From Pararhizobium arenae (lineage in GTDB: Bacteria > Pseudomonadota > Alphaproteobacteria > Rhizobiales > Rhizobiaceae): DNA of 64,000 bases. This document shows, in pieces, positions 48,029 through 56,065 of the stretch. The stretch's first letter is position 1. Each line of letters starts with the position of its first letter. The notes below the pieces were generated by a model. That model did not search any database. It was given only the letters and a program-made list of their open reading frames with translations, and was not told the origin of the DNA. Made by a program: the position numbers and the translations under genes. The stretch lies in NCBI RefSeq assembly GCF_001931685.1, contig NZ_MOOY01000005.1, positions 131,106-195,105 of the forward strand. Reading direction: 5' to 3'.

Positions 48029-49231
48029 ATGAAACGCTATGAAATCATGGATGGCATGCGAGGTTACTTCCTCGTTTTCATGCTGATCAACCATCTCGTC
48101 TTCACCGGCGGGTACTGGTTGTTGTTCGCCAATCACAACCAGCTCGCCTTCGTGGAAGATGCCCAGGGCTTCGTGTTCCTGTCGGGCCTGCTCGTTGGCA
48201 TGGTCTATAGCCGCAAAATGATGAAGGACGGCTACTTCGCCGGCAGCGAGAAGGTAACCGCTCGTGCCTTCGAGCTTTATCGTTATGCGATGGGTATCGT
48301 CATTGCAGTGCTTGCCGTGGCACTGGTGCTGCCGAACGCGCCGCAGGCCTGGTTCAACTGGATCGGTTCGACGAATTTCGACGATCCGATGCGTCTTGCC
48401 GCCGTCGCGACCTTCCTGTTCCAGCCGACGTTCATGGATATCCTGCCGCAATATGTCGTCTACATGCTGTTTGCGCCGCCGGTGATCTGGCTCTGCCTGA
48501 AAGGACGCTGGGCAGAAGTCATGACCGTGTCGCTGCTCCTGTGGCTTGCGGGCCAGCTCGGGCTCCAGCGCCTCGTCACCGATCCGGTCAATAGCTGGAT
48601 CATGGGGCCGGACAAGGAAGGCATCCGTGTCAGCTTCAACCTGCTCGGCTGGCAGATCGTGTTCTTCTCCGGCCTCGTTCTGGGGGTGTTGACCTCAGCA
48701 AACAAGATTGAGTGGGATAAAGTCTTCGATCCACAGAAGACCTTTTTCCCCAAGGTTGCGGCTGCCGTTCTTCTGTTCTTCCTGCCGCTTCGTATTCTGA
48801 CCGCGCATGACCTGATGCCCGAAGCCGTGCTTGCCAAGTTCGCGACGATGGAAGTCCGTGCCGATTTCGGCCCTGTCTATCTGCTGAGCTTCCCGGCCGC
48901 AGCTTTCCTCGTCACCTGGCTGATCGTGGCGGGCCCGAAGCACAGCCATGTTGCGGTCCGGAAGGCCGCCGCCGTCCTGCACTGGGTCTTTACCCTCGGC
49001 TTCCTGCGCCTGCTCGGTCGCCACTCGCTGCACGTCTATGTCTGGCACGTCGCGATCGTCTACGGCGTCTATTACATCGACCAGCAGACGCCCATCTTCA
49101 GTCAGTTGGAAAAGACGCTGATCGCGCTTTTCGCGGTAGCGACCCTTGCACTTCCGGCGCTGTGGCGCGAGCGGGACAAGTGGCTCAGCAAGCCGCCGCA
49201 GAAGGCAACGTTGCCCGCCGGCGGCAACTGA
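48029..49231 (+). CDS. opgC: OpgC-domain protein (periplasmic glucan succinyltransferase type)
   Basis: A 400-residue inner-membrane protein with about ten hydrophobic segments and the OpgC/acyltransferase pattern: YEIMDGMRGYFLVFMLINHL, QGFVFLSGLLVGMVYSRKM, PTFMDILPQYVVYMLFAP and LGRHSLHVYVWHV. OpgC adds succinyl groups to osmoregulated periplasmic (cyclic) glucans. ATG 48029 follows GGGATGG; a frame extension to 47939 crosses the promoter region. The glucan synthase is elsewhere. Confidence 0.88.
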   Translation: MKRYEIMDGMRGYFLVFMLINHLVFTGGYWLLFANHNQLAFVEDAQGFVFLSGLLVGMVYSRKMMKDGYFAGSEKVTARAFELYRYAMGIVIAVLAVALVLPNAPQAWFNWIGSTNFDDPMRLAAVATFLFQPTFMDILPQYVVYMLFAPPVIWLCLKGRWAEVMTVSLLLWLAGQLGLQRLVTDPVNSWIMGPDKEGIRVSFNLLGWQIVFFSGLVLGVLTSANKIEWDKVFDPQKTFFPKVAAAVLLFFLPLRILTAHDLMPEAVLAKFATMEVRADFGPVYLLSFPAAAFLVTWLIVAGPKHSHVAVRKAAAVLHWVFTLGFLRLLGRHSLHVYVWHVAIVYGVYYIDQQTPIFSQLEKTLIALFAVATLALPALWRERDKWLSKPPQKATLPAGGN

Positions 49232-49247
49232 GACCAAGGCTCGATAG

Positions 49248-49281
49248 AAAAGACCGCATCTGGCGCCAGATGCGGTCTTTT
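49248..49281. terminator. bidirectional terminator between opgC and ilvD
   Basis: A perfect 34-bp palindrome (AAAAGACCGCATCTGGC and its complement) with a T4 tract on both strands. It lies 16 bases after the opgC stop and 18 bases after the ilvD stop on the other strand. Confidence 0.85.
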
Positions 49282-49299
49282 CATTTGGGGACTTGGCGA

Positions 49300-51144
49300 T
49301 CAGCCGAAATCGCCCAGATCGCGAACGGCGCCGCGGTCGGCGGAGGTCGCGAAAGCGGCATAGGCTTTGAGTGCCGTGGTGACCTTGCGCTTGCGTTGCT
49401 CGACCGGCTTCCAGCCCTTGGCATCCTGCTCGGCACGACGGGCGGCGATTTCCTCTTCGGAAACGCGCAGGCTGATCGTGCGGTTCGGGATATCGATATC
49501 GATCATGTCGCCTTCCCGCACGAGACCGATCACGCCGCCATTGGCGGCTTCCGGCGAAACGTGACCGATCGAAAGGCCCGAGGTGCCGCCCGAGAAGCGT
49601 CCGTCGGTGATCAGCGCGCAGGCCTTGCCGAGGCCCTTGGACTTCAGGTAGCTCGTCGGATAGAGCATTTCCTGCATGCCGGGGCCGCCCTTCGGGCCTT
49701 CGTAGCGGATGACGACGACGTCGCCGGCTTTGACCTCATTGGCAAGGATCGCCTTGACCGAGGCGTCCTGGCTTTCGAAGACGCGGGCCGGGCCGGAAAA
49801 CTTCAGGATCGATTCGTCCACACCGGCCGTCTTCACGATGCAGCCGTTGATCGCGATGTTGCCCTTGAGGACGGCGAGACCGCCATCCTTGGAGAACGGG
49901 TGCTGGGCATCGCGGATGACGCCTTTTTCGCGGTCGATATCGAGTTCCTTCCAGCGCGCGTTCTGGCTGAAGGCGACCTGGGTCGGGATGCCGCCCGGCG
50001 CGGCGCTGAAGAGTTCGAAGGCGGCCGGATTGTCGGTCACCGCAATGTCCCATTTGGCAAGCGCGTCGCCCAGCGTCTTGGCGTGGACGGTCGGCAGATC
50101 GCGGTTGATCAGGCCGGCGCGATCGAGCTCGCCGAGGATCGCCATGATGCCGCCGGCGCGGTGCACGTCTTCCATATGCACGTCGGCCTTGGCCGGCGCG
50201 ACCTTCGAAAGGCACGGCACCTTGCGCGACAGGCGGTCGATGTCGTCCATGGTAAAATCGACTTCGCCTTCGTGGGCGGCGGCAAGAATGTGCAGAACGG
50301 TGTTGGTCGAGCCGCCCATCGCGATATCGAGCGCCATCGCGTTCTCGAAGGCGCCCTTCGAGGCGATGGTGCGCGGCAGCGCGGTCACGTCTTCGGCTTC
50401 GTAGTAGCGCTTGGTCAGGCCGACGATATCGCGGCCGGCCTGCCGAAACAGCTTTTCGCGATCGGCATGGGTCGCAAGCGTCGAGCCGTTGCCGGGCAGG
50501 GAAAGTCCCAGCGCTTCGGTCAGACAGTTCATCGAGTTTGCCGTGAACATGCCGGAGCAGGAGCCGCAGGTGGGGCAGGCGGAGCGTTCGATGACCTTGA
50601 CGTCCTCGTCGCTCACCTTGTCGTCGGCGGCGGCAACCATCGCATCGACGAGATCGAGCGCATGGGTCTTGCCGTCGGAGAGCACCACCTTGCCGGCTTC
50701 CATCGGGCCGCCGGAAACGAAGATGACCGGGATATTGAGACGCAGCGCCGCCATCAGCATGCCGGGCGTGATTTTGTCGCAGTTCGAAATGCAGACCATG
50801 GCGTCGGCGCAGTGGGCGTTGACCATGTATTCGACGCTGTCGGCGATGATTTCGCGCGACGGCAGCGAATAGAGCATGCCGTCATGGCCCATGGCGATGC
50901 CGTCATCGACAGCGATCGTGTTGAATTCCTTGGCGACGCCGCCATTGGCTTCGATTTCGCCTGCAACAAGCTGGCCAAGGTCCTTCAGGTGGACGTGGCC
51001 GGGCACGAACTGGGTAAACGAGTTCACCACCGCGATAATCGGCTTGCCAAAGTCTCCGTCCTTCATGCCCGTCGCGCGCCACAGGCCGCGCGCGCCGGCC
51101 ATGTTGCGGCCGTGGGTGGTGGTTCGGGAGCGATAGGCTGGCAT
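49300..51144 (-). CDS. ilvD: dihydroxy-acid dehydratase
   Basis: A 614-residue IlvD. Iron-sulfur cysteines appear in [11 protein letters not shown] and [35 protein letters not shown] and [15 protein letters not shown] are further family motifs. The N-terminus [20 protein letters not shown] is the expected start. It converts 2,3-dihydroxy acids to 2-keto acids in isoleucine and valine synthesis. Single gene closed by the bidirectional terminator. Confidence 0.97.
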   Translation of the reverse strand: MPAYRSRTTTHGRNMAGARGLWRATGMKDGDFGKPIIAVVNSFTQFVPGHVHLKDLGQLVAGEIEANGGVAKEFNTIAVDDGIAMGHDGMLYSLPSREIIADSVEYMVNAHCADAMVCISNCDKITPGMLMAALRLNIPVIFVSGGPMEAGKVVLSDGKTHALDLVDAMVAAADDKVSDEDVKVIERSACPTCGSCSGMFTANSMNCLTEALGLSLPGNGSTLATHADREKLFRQAGRDIVGLTKRYYEAEDVTALPRTIASKGAFENAMALDIAMGGSTNTVLHILAAAHEGEVDFTMDDIDRLSRKVPCLSKVAPAKADVHMEDVHRAGGIMAILGELDRAGLINRDLPTVHAKTLGDALAKWDIAVTDNPAAFELFSAAPGGIPTQVAFSQNARWKELDIDREKGVIRDAQHPFSKDGGLAVLKGNIAINGCIVKTAGVDESILKFSGPARVFESQDASVKAILANEVKAGDVVVIRYEGPKGGPGMQEMLYPTSYLKSKGLGKACALITDGRFSGGTSGLSIGHVSPEAANGGVIGLVREGDMIDIDIPNRTISLRVSEEEIAARRAEQDAKGWKPVEQRKRKVTTALKAYAAFATSADRGAVRDLGDFG

Positions 51145-51460
51145 GGTCGTCTTCCTTGAACGTCAACGAGGGATTTTTCGGGCGATCCCTTGATCGCGAG
51201 CGCTGGTCAATACCGCAAAACCGCGGGGCCGTCACTGTCACTGAAACGATATTTGGTTCGGTTGGCCGCGATCGGCTGAATTATTTCGGCGGAGGACCGC
51301 TGTTGCCTTTCGGCACCTGTCATTCAGCGAGAGCCTGATTTGAGGCAAAATCATGTCGCTTACCCCCATTTGGGGGATGCGGGAAAAGCTGAATTCGGTT
51401 TCAGTCATGCGGCCAGACACTTTGCTAGGCTGGCTTATTTCAGTACCAAGACCTTTATCA

Positions 51461-51497
51461 AAGCCCCCTCTTCAAGCCACGGAAGAGGGGCTTTTTT
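51461..51497 (+). terminator. orphan rho-independent terminator
   Basis: AAGCCCC-C-TCTTC / GAAGA-GGGGCTT with an 8-base loop, followed by T6 on the plus strand. No plus-strand gene lies upstream within 2.2 kb (opgC already has its own terminator), so it probably ends a non-coding transcript. Confidence 0.65.
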
Positions 51498-51572
51498 ATT
51501 CGGGAGCACTGATTTGGAAAGCGGCAGGGTAGCGTTCAATTGATAGGGTGACGCTTCTGATCTCCACACATC

Positions 51573-51603
51573 AAAAAGGCCTCTCGATCACTCGAAAGGC
51601 CTT
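51573..51603 (-). terminator. terminator of tRNA-Val
   Basis: On the minus strand AAGGCCT-T-TCGA / TCGA-G-AGGCCTT is followed by TTTTT-GA, starting 10 bases after the tRNA 3' end. Confidence 0.75.
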
Positions 51604-51613
51604 ATAAACTGGA

Positions 51614-51688
<75 letters not shown>

Positions 51689-51795
51689 ATCCGATGTCGG
51701 CGCATAGACCACAAAACCCTTTCCGGCGTCAATAGGCTTTGTTGCGCTTTTTGACAGGAAATTTCGAAGTCTTCGCGAGCCCTTGTTTTACAGGC

Positions 51796-52158
51796 TCAGG
51801 CCGCCAGCATCTTGTTCACTTCATCGACGAGGTCGCGAAGGTGGAAGGGCTTGGAGAGGACCTTGGCGTCCTTCGGGGCCTTCGAATCGGGGTTGAGCGC
51901 AACAGCGGCAAAGCCGGTGATGAACATCACCTTCAGGTCCGGGTCGAGTTCGGTGGCGCGGCGCGCCAGTTCGATGCCGTCCATTTCGGGCATGACGATG
52001 TCGGTCAGCAGCAGCGAGAAGGGCTCTTCGCGCAGACGGTCGTAGGCGCTGGCGCCATTGTCGAAGGACTGCACCTTGTAGCCGGCCTTTTCGAGGGCCT
52101 TGACCAGAAAGCGGCGCATGTCGTTGTCGTCTTCGGCGAGAAGGATTTTGGGATTCAT
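51796..52158 (-). CDS. cpdR: CpdR single-domain response regulator
   Basis: A 120-residue receiver domain with no output domain. Phospho-acceptor Asp53 in LLLTDIVMPEMDGIE, acidic pair in ILLAEDDNDMRR, Thr81 and Lys103 (LSKPFHLRDLV). Sequence and length match rhizobial CpdR, which, unphosphorylated, targets ClpXP to substrates including CtrA and is controlled through CckA/ChpT. Start ATG 52158 (MNPKILLAEDD). Sits between tRNA-Val and the formylglutamate amidohydrolase, as I recall from Sinorhizobium. Confidence 0.93.
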   Translation of the reverse strand: MNPKILLAEDDNDMRRFLVKALEKAGYKVQSFDNGASAYDRLREEPFSLLLTDIVMPEMDGIELARRATELDPDLKVMFITGFAAVALNPDSKAPKDAKVLSKPFHLRDLVDEVNKMLAA

Positions 52159-52352
52159 GTAATTAAGCCGTTGCTTGTAGCGTCGAGATATCAGGATGCG
52201 CGGTTGCACCATGAAACCGCTGTTGGGTAAATATCCGGTGAAGAGCAGGCGTCAAGCCTCGCGCAACCGGCAAGGCGCAACTATGGACACAGTTGCCGTC
52301 TGCTGGCAACATACATGAAACTGCAACATGATGACATGGTAAAAGGGCTCCC

Positions 52353-53237
52353 ATGAGCGAGCACGACGGCGACATCGATCTGTTCGAGGTTCGCGAGCCG
52401 CAAACCCAGCGTATCCCCTTCGTTTTCAATTCGCCGCATAGCGGGCGCCGCTACAGTCGTGCCTTTCTGGAACAGTCACGGCTCGATGCCATGGCAATCC
52501 GCCGTTCCGAAGATCACTATGTGGACGAATTGTTCGGTTGCGTGACCGATCTCGGCGCGCCGCTGCTGCTGGCGCACTTTCCGCGCGCCTTTCTCGACGT
52601 CAACCGCGAGCCCTACGAGCTTGATCCAAGGATGTTCGACGGACAGTTGCCGCCTTATGCCAATATCGGCTCGATGCGGGTTGCCGGCGGTCTCGGCACG
52701 ATCCCGCGTCTCGTTGCAGAAAACATGGATATCTACAAGACGCGGCTGCCAGTGGAACAGGCGCTCGATCGTGTGGAAAGCATCTACAAGCCGTATCATG
52801 CCTGCCTGCGCAAGCTGATCGCCCGCACCCATGTCGAGTTCGGTCTTTCGGTTCTGGTCGATTGCCACTCGATGCCCGGCAATATCCGCTTGGCCGGCAG
52901 CGGCCAGCGGCCGGATTTCATCATTGGCGATCGCTACGGAACAAGCGTCTCCGCCGATATCTGCCAGGCGGCCGTCAGCCTGCTTGAAGAGCTTGGTTTC
53001 TCCGTCTCGCGTAACAAGCCCTATGCCGGCGGCTTCATCACCGAGCATTATGGCCGCCCCGCACGCGGGCTGCATGCGCTGCAGATCGAGATCAACCGCT
53101 CACTCTATGTCGATGAGGCGACGTTGGAGAAGAAGCCGCAGTTTTCGCTGTTTGCCGAAGCACTTTACAGCTTCCTGGCGGCCTTCGCGCTGTATGTCGA
53201 AAAATATGCCGACGGCACGGCGCTTGCCGCCGAGTAA
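52353..53237 (+). CDS. N-formylglutamate amidohydrolase family protein
   Basis: A 294-residue zinc hydrolase of the HutG/FGase clan. Motifs: NSPHSGRRYSRAFLEQSRLD, DRVESIYKPYHACLRKL, LVDCHSMPGN and the C-terminal GLHALQIEINRSLYVDE with a conserved Glu. It cleaves N-formylglutamate to formate and glutamate in histidine breakdown in some bacteria. No hut genes are beside it; cpdR and hisN flank it. Substrate therefore provisional. Confidence 0.88.
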   Translation: MSEHDGDIDLFEVREPQTQRIPFVFNSPHSGRRYSRAFLEQSRLDAMAIRRSEDHYVDELFGCVTDLGAPLLLAHFPRAFLDVNREPYELDPRMFDGQLPPYANIGSMRVAGGLGTIPRLVAENMDIYKTRLPVEQALDRVESIYKPYHACLRKLIARTHVEFGLSVLVDCHSMPGNIRLAGSGQRPDFIIGDRYGTSVSADICQAAVSLLEELGFSVSRNKPYAGGFITEHYGRPARGLHALQIEINRSLYVDEATLEKKPQFSLFAEALYSFLAAFALYVEKYADGTALAAE

Positions 53238-53277
53238 AATTCCTCCCGTCTCCCGGCTATTCTTGCTTTTTCGAAGC

Positions 53278-53358
53278 AAAAAAAACCGCGCACGGGGCGC
53301 GGTTGAAGTCTAGGGAGGAAACACCCAAGGAGGGTATTTACAGCCACAAGTGACTGTA
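53278..53358 (-). ncRNA. anti-Shine-Dalgarno trans-acting sRNA (alpha-r14/NfeR1-like)
   Basis: On the minus strand a promoter (TTGACA 53391-53386, 16-17 bases, TTAACT/TAACTT near 53365-53370) is followed by a ~80-base transcript ending in a perfect 8-bp stem AACCGCGC / GCGCGGTT and T8. Within it ACCC-TCCTT-GGGT forms a small hairpin whose loop exposes an anti-SD, and TTTCCTCCCTAG is a second, unpaired anti-SD. This layout matches the rhizobial alpha-r14 (NfeR1) family as I know it; the exact start is estimated. Confidence 0.6.
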
Positions 53359-53364
53359 CGAAAA

Positions 53365-53392
53365 AGTTAATATTGCATCGCACAATTGTCAA
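53365..53392 (-). promoter_or_regulatory. promoter of the anti-SD sRNA
   Basis: CTTGACA followed after 16-17 bases by TTAACT/TAACTT on the minus strand. The CTTGAC -35 with a 17-base spacer is the form seen before rhizobial alpha-r sRNA genes; the -10 is weak. Confidence 0.45.
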
Positions 53393-53666
53393 GCCGCTTT
53401 TCGGCCACAATGCTGCGCTGCGCAAAAGCGATCCCTCCTGATTTTGAGGGAAAATTGGGCGATTCGTGACAGATTCTTGAAGTTTTGAATGCGCTTTCAA
53501 GGATTCCAGCCGGGAATGAGCGAAGGTTCGCAAAAAACGCGTTCATTTTCGCAAATTTTCGTTCCTCTTCTTTTTTTGAAAAAACTCCTCTAAACACGAA
53601 CCGGCCGTTGTTTTCCGCCCATTTCCGCCGCCGAGACGGCGTGTTTTCCAGTCTGTGAGGTTTCCC

Positions 53667-54440
53667 ATGCTGCCAGATCGTGAGTTCTTCGACCGCCTCG
53701 CCGATGCAGCCCGCGCGGAAACCCTGCCGCGGTTTCGCACCGGCATCAGCGTTGCCAACAAGGAAGCCGCCAGTTTCGATCCGGTGACGGAGGGAGATCA
53801 GGCGGCCGAAACGGCAATCCGCGCCCTCATCGAGCGGGAGTTTCCGGGCCATGGCATCCTCGGCGAGGAGCATGGCAGCGTCGGCCTCGATCGGGAATTC
53901 GTCTGGGTCATCGATCCCATCGATGGCACGCGCGCCTTCATTTCCGGCCTGCCGGTGTGGGGAACCCTGGTCGGTCTTTACCGGAACGGCGAGGCGATCA
54001 TGGGCCTGATGGACCAGCCTTTTACCGGCGAGCGTTATTTCGCCGACGGTGCGCGCACCATGTATCGCGGGCCGGAAGGGGAAAAGACCCTCGCCACGCG
54101 GACCTGCGCCGATATCTCCGATGCCATCATGTTTACGACATCGCCGCATCTCTATCCCGGTGATCTGAAGCGTCGTTTCGAAACGGTCGAAAGCAAGGTT
54201 CGCCTGTCGCGCTACGGATGCGATTGTTATGCTTTCGCGCTGCTGGCCGGTGGGCATGTCGATCTGGTCATCGAGGCGGGGCTCAAGCCGTATGATGTCG
54301 CAGGCCTTATCCCCCTGATCGAGCAGGCCGGCGGTGTCATCACAAACTGGGATGGCGGCCCGGCGGAGATGGGGGGCGAGATCCTCGCCGCCGGCGATCC
54401 CACGCTTCACGAAAAAACTCTGGCTTTTCTCAACAGCTGA
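53667..54440 (+). CDS. hisN: histidinol-phosphatase, inositol-monophosphatase type
   Basis: A 257-residue phosphatase. Metal-site motifs: GEEHG (66-70), WVIDPIDGTRAF (80-91, Asp83/Asp86) and GLKPYDVAGLIPLIEQAGG with the third Asp. HisN-type histidinol phosphatases of actinobacteria and alphaproteobacteria have this sequence type, rather than that of SuhB, which is a separate gene at 62 kb. GAGG precedes ATG 53667. It performs the penultimate step of histidine synthesis. Confidence 0.85.
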   Translation: MLPDREFFDRLADAARAETLPRFRTGISVANKEAASFDPVTEGDQAAETAIRALIEREFPGHGILGEEHGSVGLDREFVWVIDPIDGTRAFISGLPVWGTLVGLYRNGEAIMGLMDQPFTGERYFADGARTMYRGPEGEKTLATRTCADISDAIMFTTSPHLYPGDLKRRFETVESKVRLSRYGCDCYAFALLAGGHVDLVIEAGLKPYDVAGLIPLIEQAGGVITNWDGGPAEMGGEILAAGDPTLHEKTLAFLNS

Positions 54441-54455
54441 GGGTGCGGCCGCGCG

Positions 54456-55463
54456 TCATTGCTCGGCGGTTGCCTCCATCGTGCCTTGTGCGGCGATGTC
54501 CTCATTCAGGTCGGCGGCGTTGCCTGGAATGAAGGCTTCGATGGCGGCAATCGCCTGCGCCCGGTAGAGGTCGCTTTCATGGAGCAATTCGTGGCGGGCG
54601 CCATCGATGGGTATCAGGTGCCCCGCGCGGAAATTGCGCGCAAGGGCTTCCATGGCCCTGTAGGGAACCAGCCGATCCTGGGTCGGCGCAAGCAGGATCG
54701 TCGGAACGCGGATTTGCGTCAGATGCTCCTGGCGCGTGATGCGGCGAATGGCCTTGAAGGTTTCATGCAGCCAGCGTGCGGACGGAGGCCCGAGCGCAAG
54801 GGCTGCCTGCGCTTCGGTAATGCCCGTGTTGCGGGCGAAGCGAGCCGGATCATGGGTCAGAAGATTGCGCGAGAAGGGCAGAGAGCCCTTGTCGCGCGTC
54901 AGCGGCAGGAAGCCGAAGCCGAACCACGTGGCGATGGCGGCCAGCATGCCGATCTTGCGATGTCCTATCGCCTGGCCACCAAGTTCCACGAAGGGTGCGA
55001 GAACGGCGAGCCGGTCGATGCGGCTGGCGAGATAAGGCGCCTGCGAGAGCGCCACGAGCGCGCCCATGGAGTGAGCGACCATGAAAAAGGGCAGGCGGGT
55101 GTCGGGCAGCACGATCTTTTCGAGAAACAGCGACAGGTCCCGCTCATAGTCCGAGAAGCGGCGCACATGGCCGCGGCGCGTGACTTTATGGATGCGATCC
55201 GATCCGCCCTGTCCACGCCAGTCGAAGGTGGCGACCCAAAGCCCGCGCTCCAGAAATTCGCCGATCGTTTCGAAATACTTCTCGATCGATTCATTGCGTC
55301 CCTGCAGCACGACGACCGTTCCCTTGGCAACGGCTGCATCCGAGCGGAAGATCGCATAGCGGATCTTGCGGCCGTCCGCGCCTTCGAAAAAGCTGACGGT
55401 GTGTCCATGCACTTTGCCCGGGGGAATGGGATTGTCGGCTGTCGGGTGGAGGATGGCTGTCAT
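54456..55463 (-). CDS. alpha/beta hydrolase of the lysophospholipase/monoacylglycerol lipase type
   Basis: A 335-residue serine hydrolase: oxyanion region LQGRNESIEKY, ATFDWRGQGGSDR, nucleophile Ser132 in AHSMGALVAL, Asp in TQDRLVPY and His in DGARHELLHE. No signal peptide. Commonly annotated PldB-like. It probably cleaves monoacylglycerol or lysophospholipid esters. Its end lies 15 bases from the convergent hisN gene. Confidence 0.88.
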   Translation of the reverse strand: MTAILHPTADNPIPPGKVHGHTVSFFEGADGRKIRYAIFRSDAAVAKGTVVVLQGRNESIEKYFETIGEFLERGLWVATFDWRGQGGSDRIHKVTRRGHVRRFSDYERDLSLFLEKIVLPDTRLPFFMVAHSMGALVALSQAPYLASRIDRLAVLAPFVELGGQAIGHRKIGMLAAIATWFGFGFLPLTRDKGSLPFSRNLLTHDPARFARNTGITEAQAALALGPPSARWLHETFKAIRRITRQEHLTQIRVPTILLAPTQDRLVPYRAMEALARNFRAGHLIPIDGARHELLHESDLYRAQAIAAIEAFIPGNAADLNEDIAAQGTMEATAEQ

Positions 55464-55578
55464 CGTTTTCCGTCTGGTTGGCGCGGAGCATGCGGGAACT
55501 TTGCGTCCGACGGATTACGATATGGTTTAGCGGTATGAAAGAGACCAGTGGAGTGTGCGCAAAATGGGGCCGCAACGG

Positions 55579-55604
55579 AAAAAGCCCGGACGATGCCGGG
55601 CTTT
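55579..55604 (-). terminator. rho-independent terminator of rpmE
   Basis: On the minus strand AAAGCCCGG-CATCGT-CCGGGCTTT with a T5 tract, 34 bases after the rpmE stop. Confidence 0.8.
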
Positions 55605-55638
55605 CGGACGCATGCTGCCGAAGCAGAAATGCGAAATC

Positions 55639-55860
55639 TTAGAGGCCGAGGCCTTCGAAGCGCTTCTTGAACTTGGAAACGCGGCCGCCGCGGTCCATGA
55701 GCTGCTGGTTGCCGCCGGTCCAGGCCGGATGCGACTTCGGGTCGATTTCGAGGTTCATGGTCGCGCCTTCCGAGCCCCAGGTCGAGCGGGTTTCGTATTC
55801 GGTACCATCAGTCATCACGACCTTGATGGTGTGGTAAGCGGGATGGATATCAGCCTTCAT
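55639..55860 (-). CDS. rpmE: 50S ribosomal protein L31
   Basis: A 73-residue protein: [57 protein letters not shown]. It has no cysteine at all, so it is the zinc-independent (C-minus) form. ATG 55860 is the homology start; AGGAAG lies upstream. Single gene divergent from the ABC exporter. Confidence 0.95.
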   Translation of the reverse strand: MKADIHPAYHTIKVVMTDGTEYETRSTWGSEGATMNLEIDPKSHPAWTGGNQQLMDRGGRVSKFKKRFEGLGL

Positions 55861-56065
55861 AACAATCTTCCTGCAAGTTCCAGGGTCCAATTGTCGCAAG
55901 GCATTGCGGCAGGCGGACCGAACACGTAAATGAAGCCGCAGACCGATTGCGGGCTACGGCTTCCCAATTTGATGCCGTGCCTATACATGATGGTCTCCCG
56001 GATAACAAGTACCGCCGAAGAAGGTTCATGCGAGTTTCGCCGCTTCTTCCGCAATTGGAGGTCAT

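Larger units (their letters stand above)
51145..51613. other. 469-bp gene-free region between ilvD and tRNA-Val
   Basis: It holds the ilvD leader/promoter (minus), an orphan plus-strand terminator at 51461-51497, and the tRNA terminator at 51573-51603. A short CCCCC-ATTT-GGGGG hairpin lies at about 51363-51376. No reading frame here looks like a protein. See the small-RNA candidate in the findings. Confidence 0.5.
53238..53666. other. 429-bp intergenic region with sRNA and AT-rich hisN leader
   Basis: It holds the minus-strand small RNA (about 53278-53358), its promoter (53365-53392), a TCCCTC/GAGGGA hairpin at about 53432-53451 and an AT-rich block (53530-53595) that may be the hisN promoter. 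No reading frame looks like a protein. Confidence 0.5.

Noticed and set aside
55639..55860. L31 assumed to be a broken gene because the CxxC zinc motif is missing.
   Set aside because: Length and all other motifs are intact; zinc-free L31 is common in this group.
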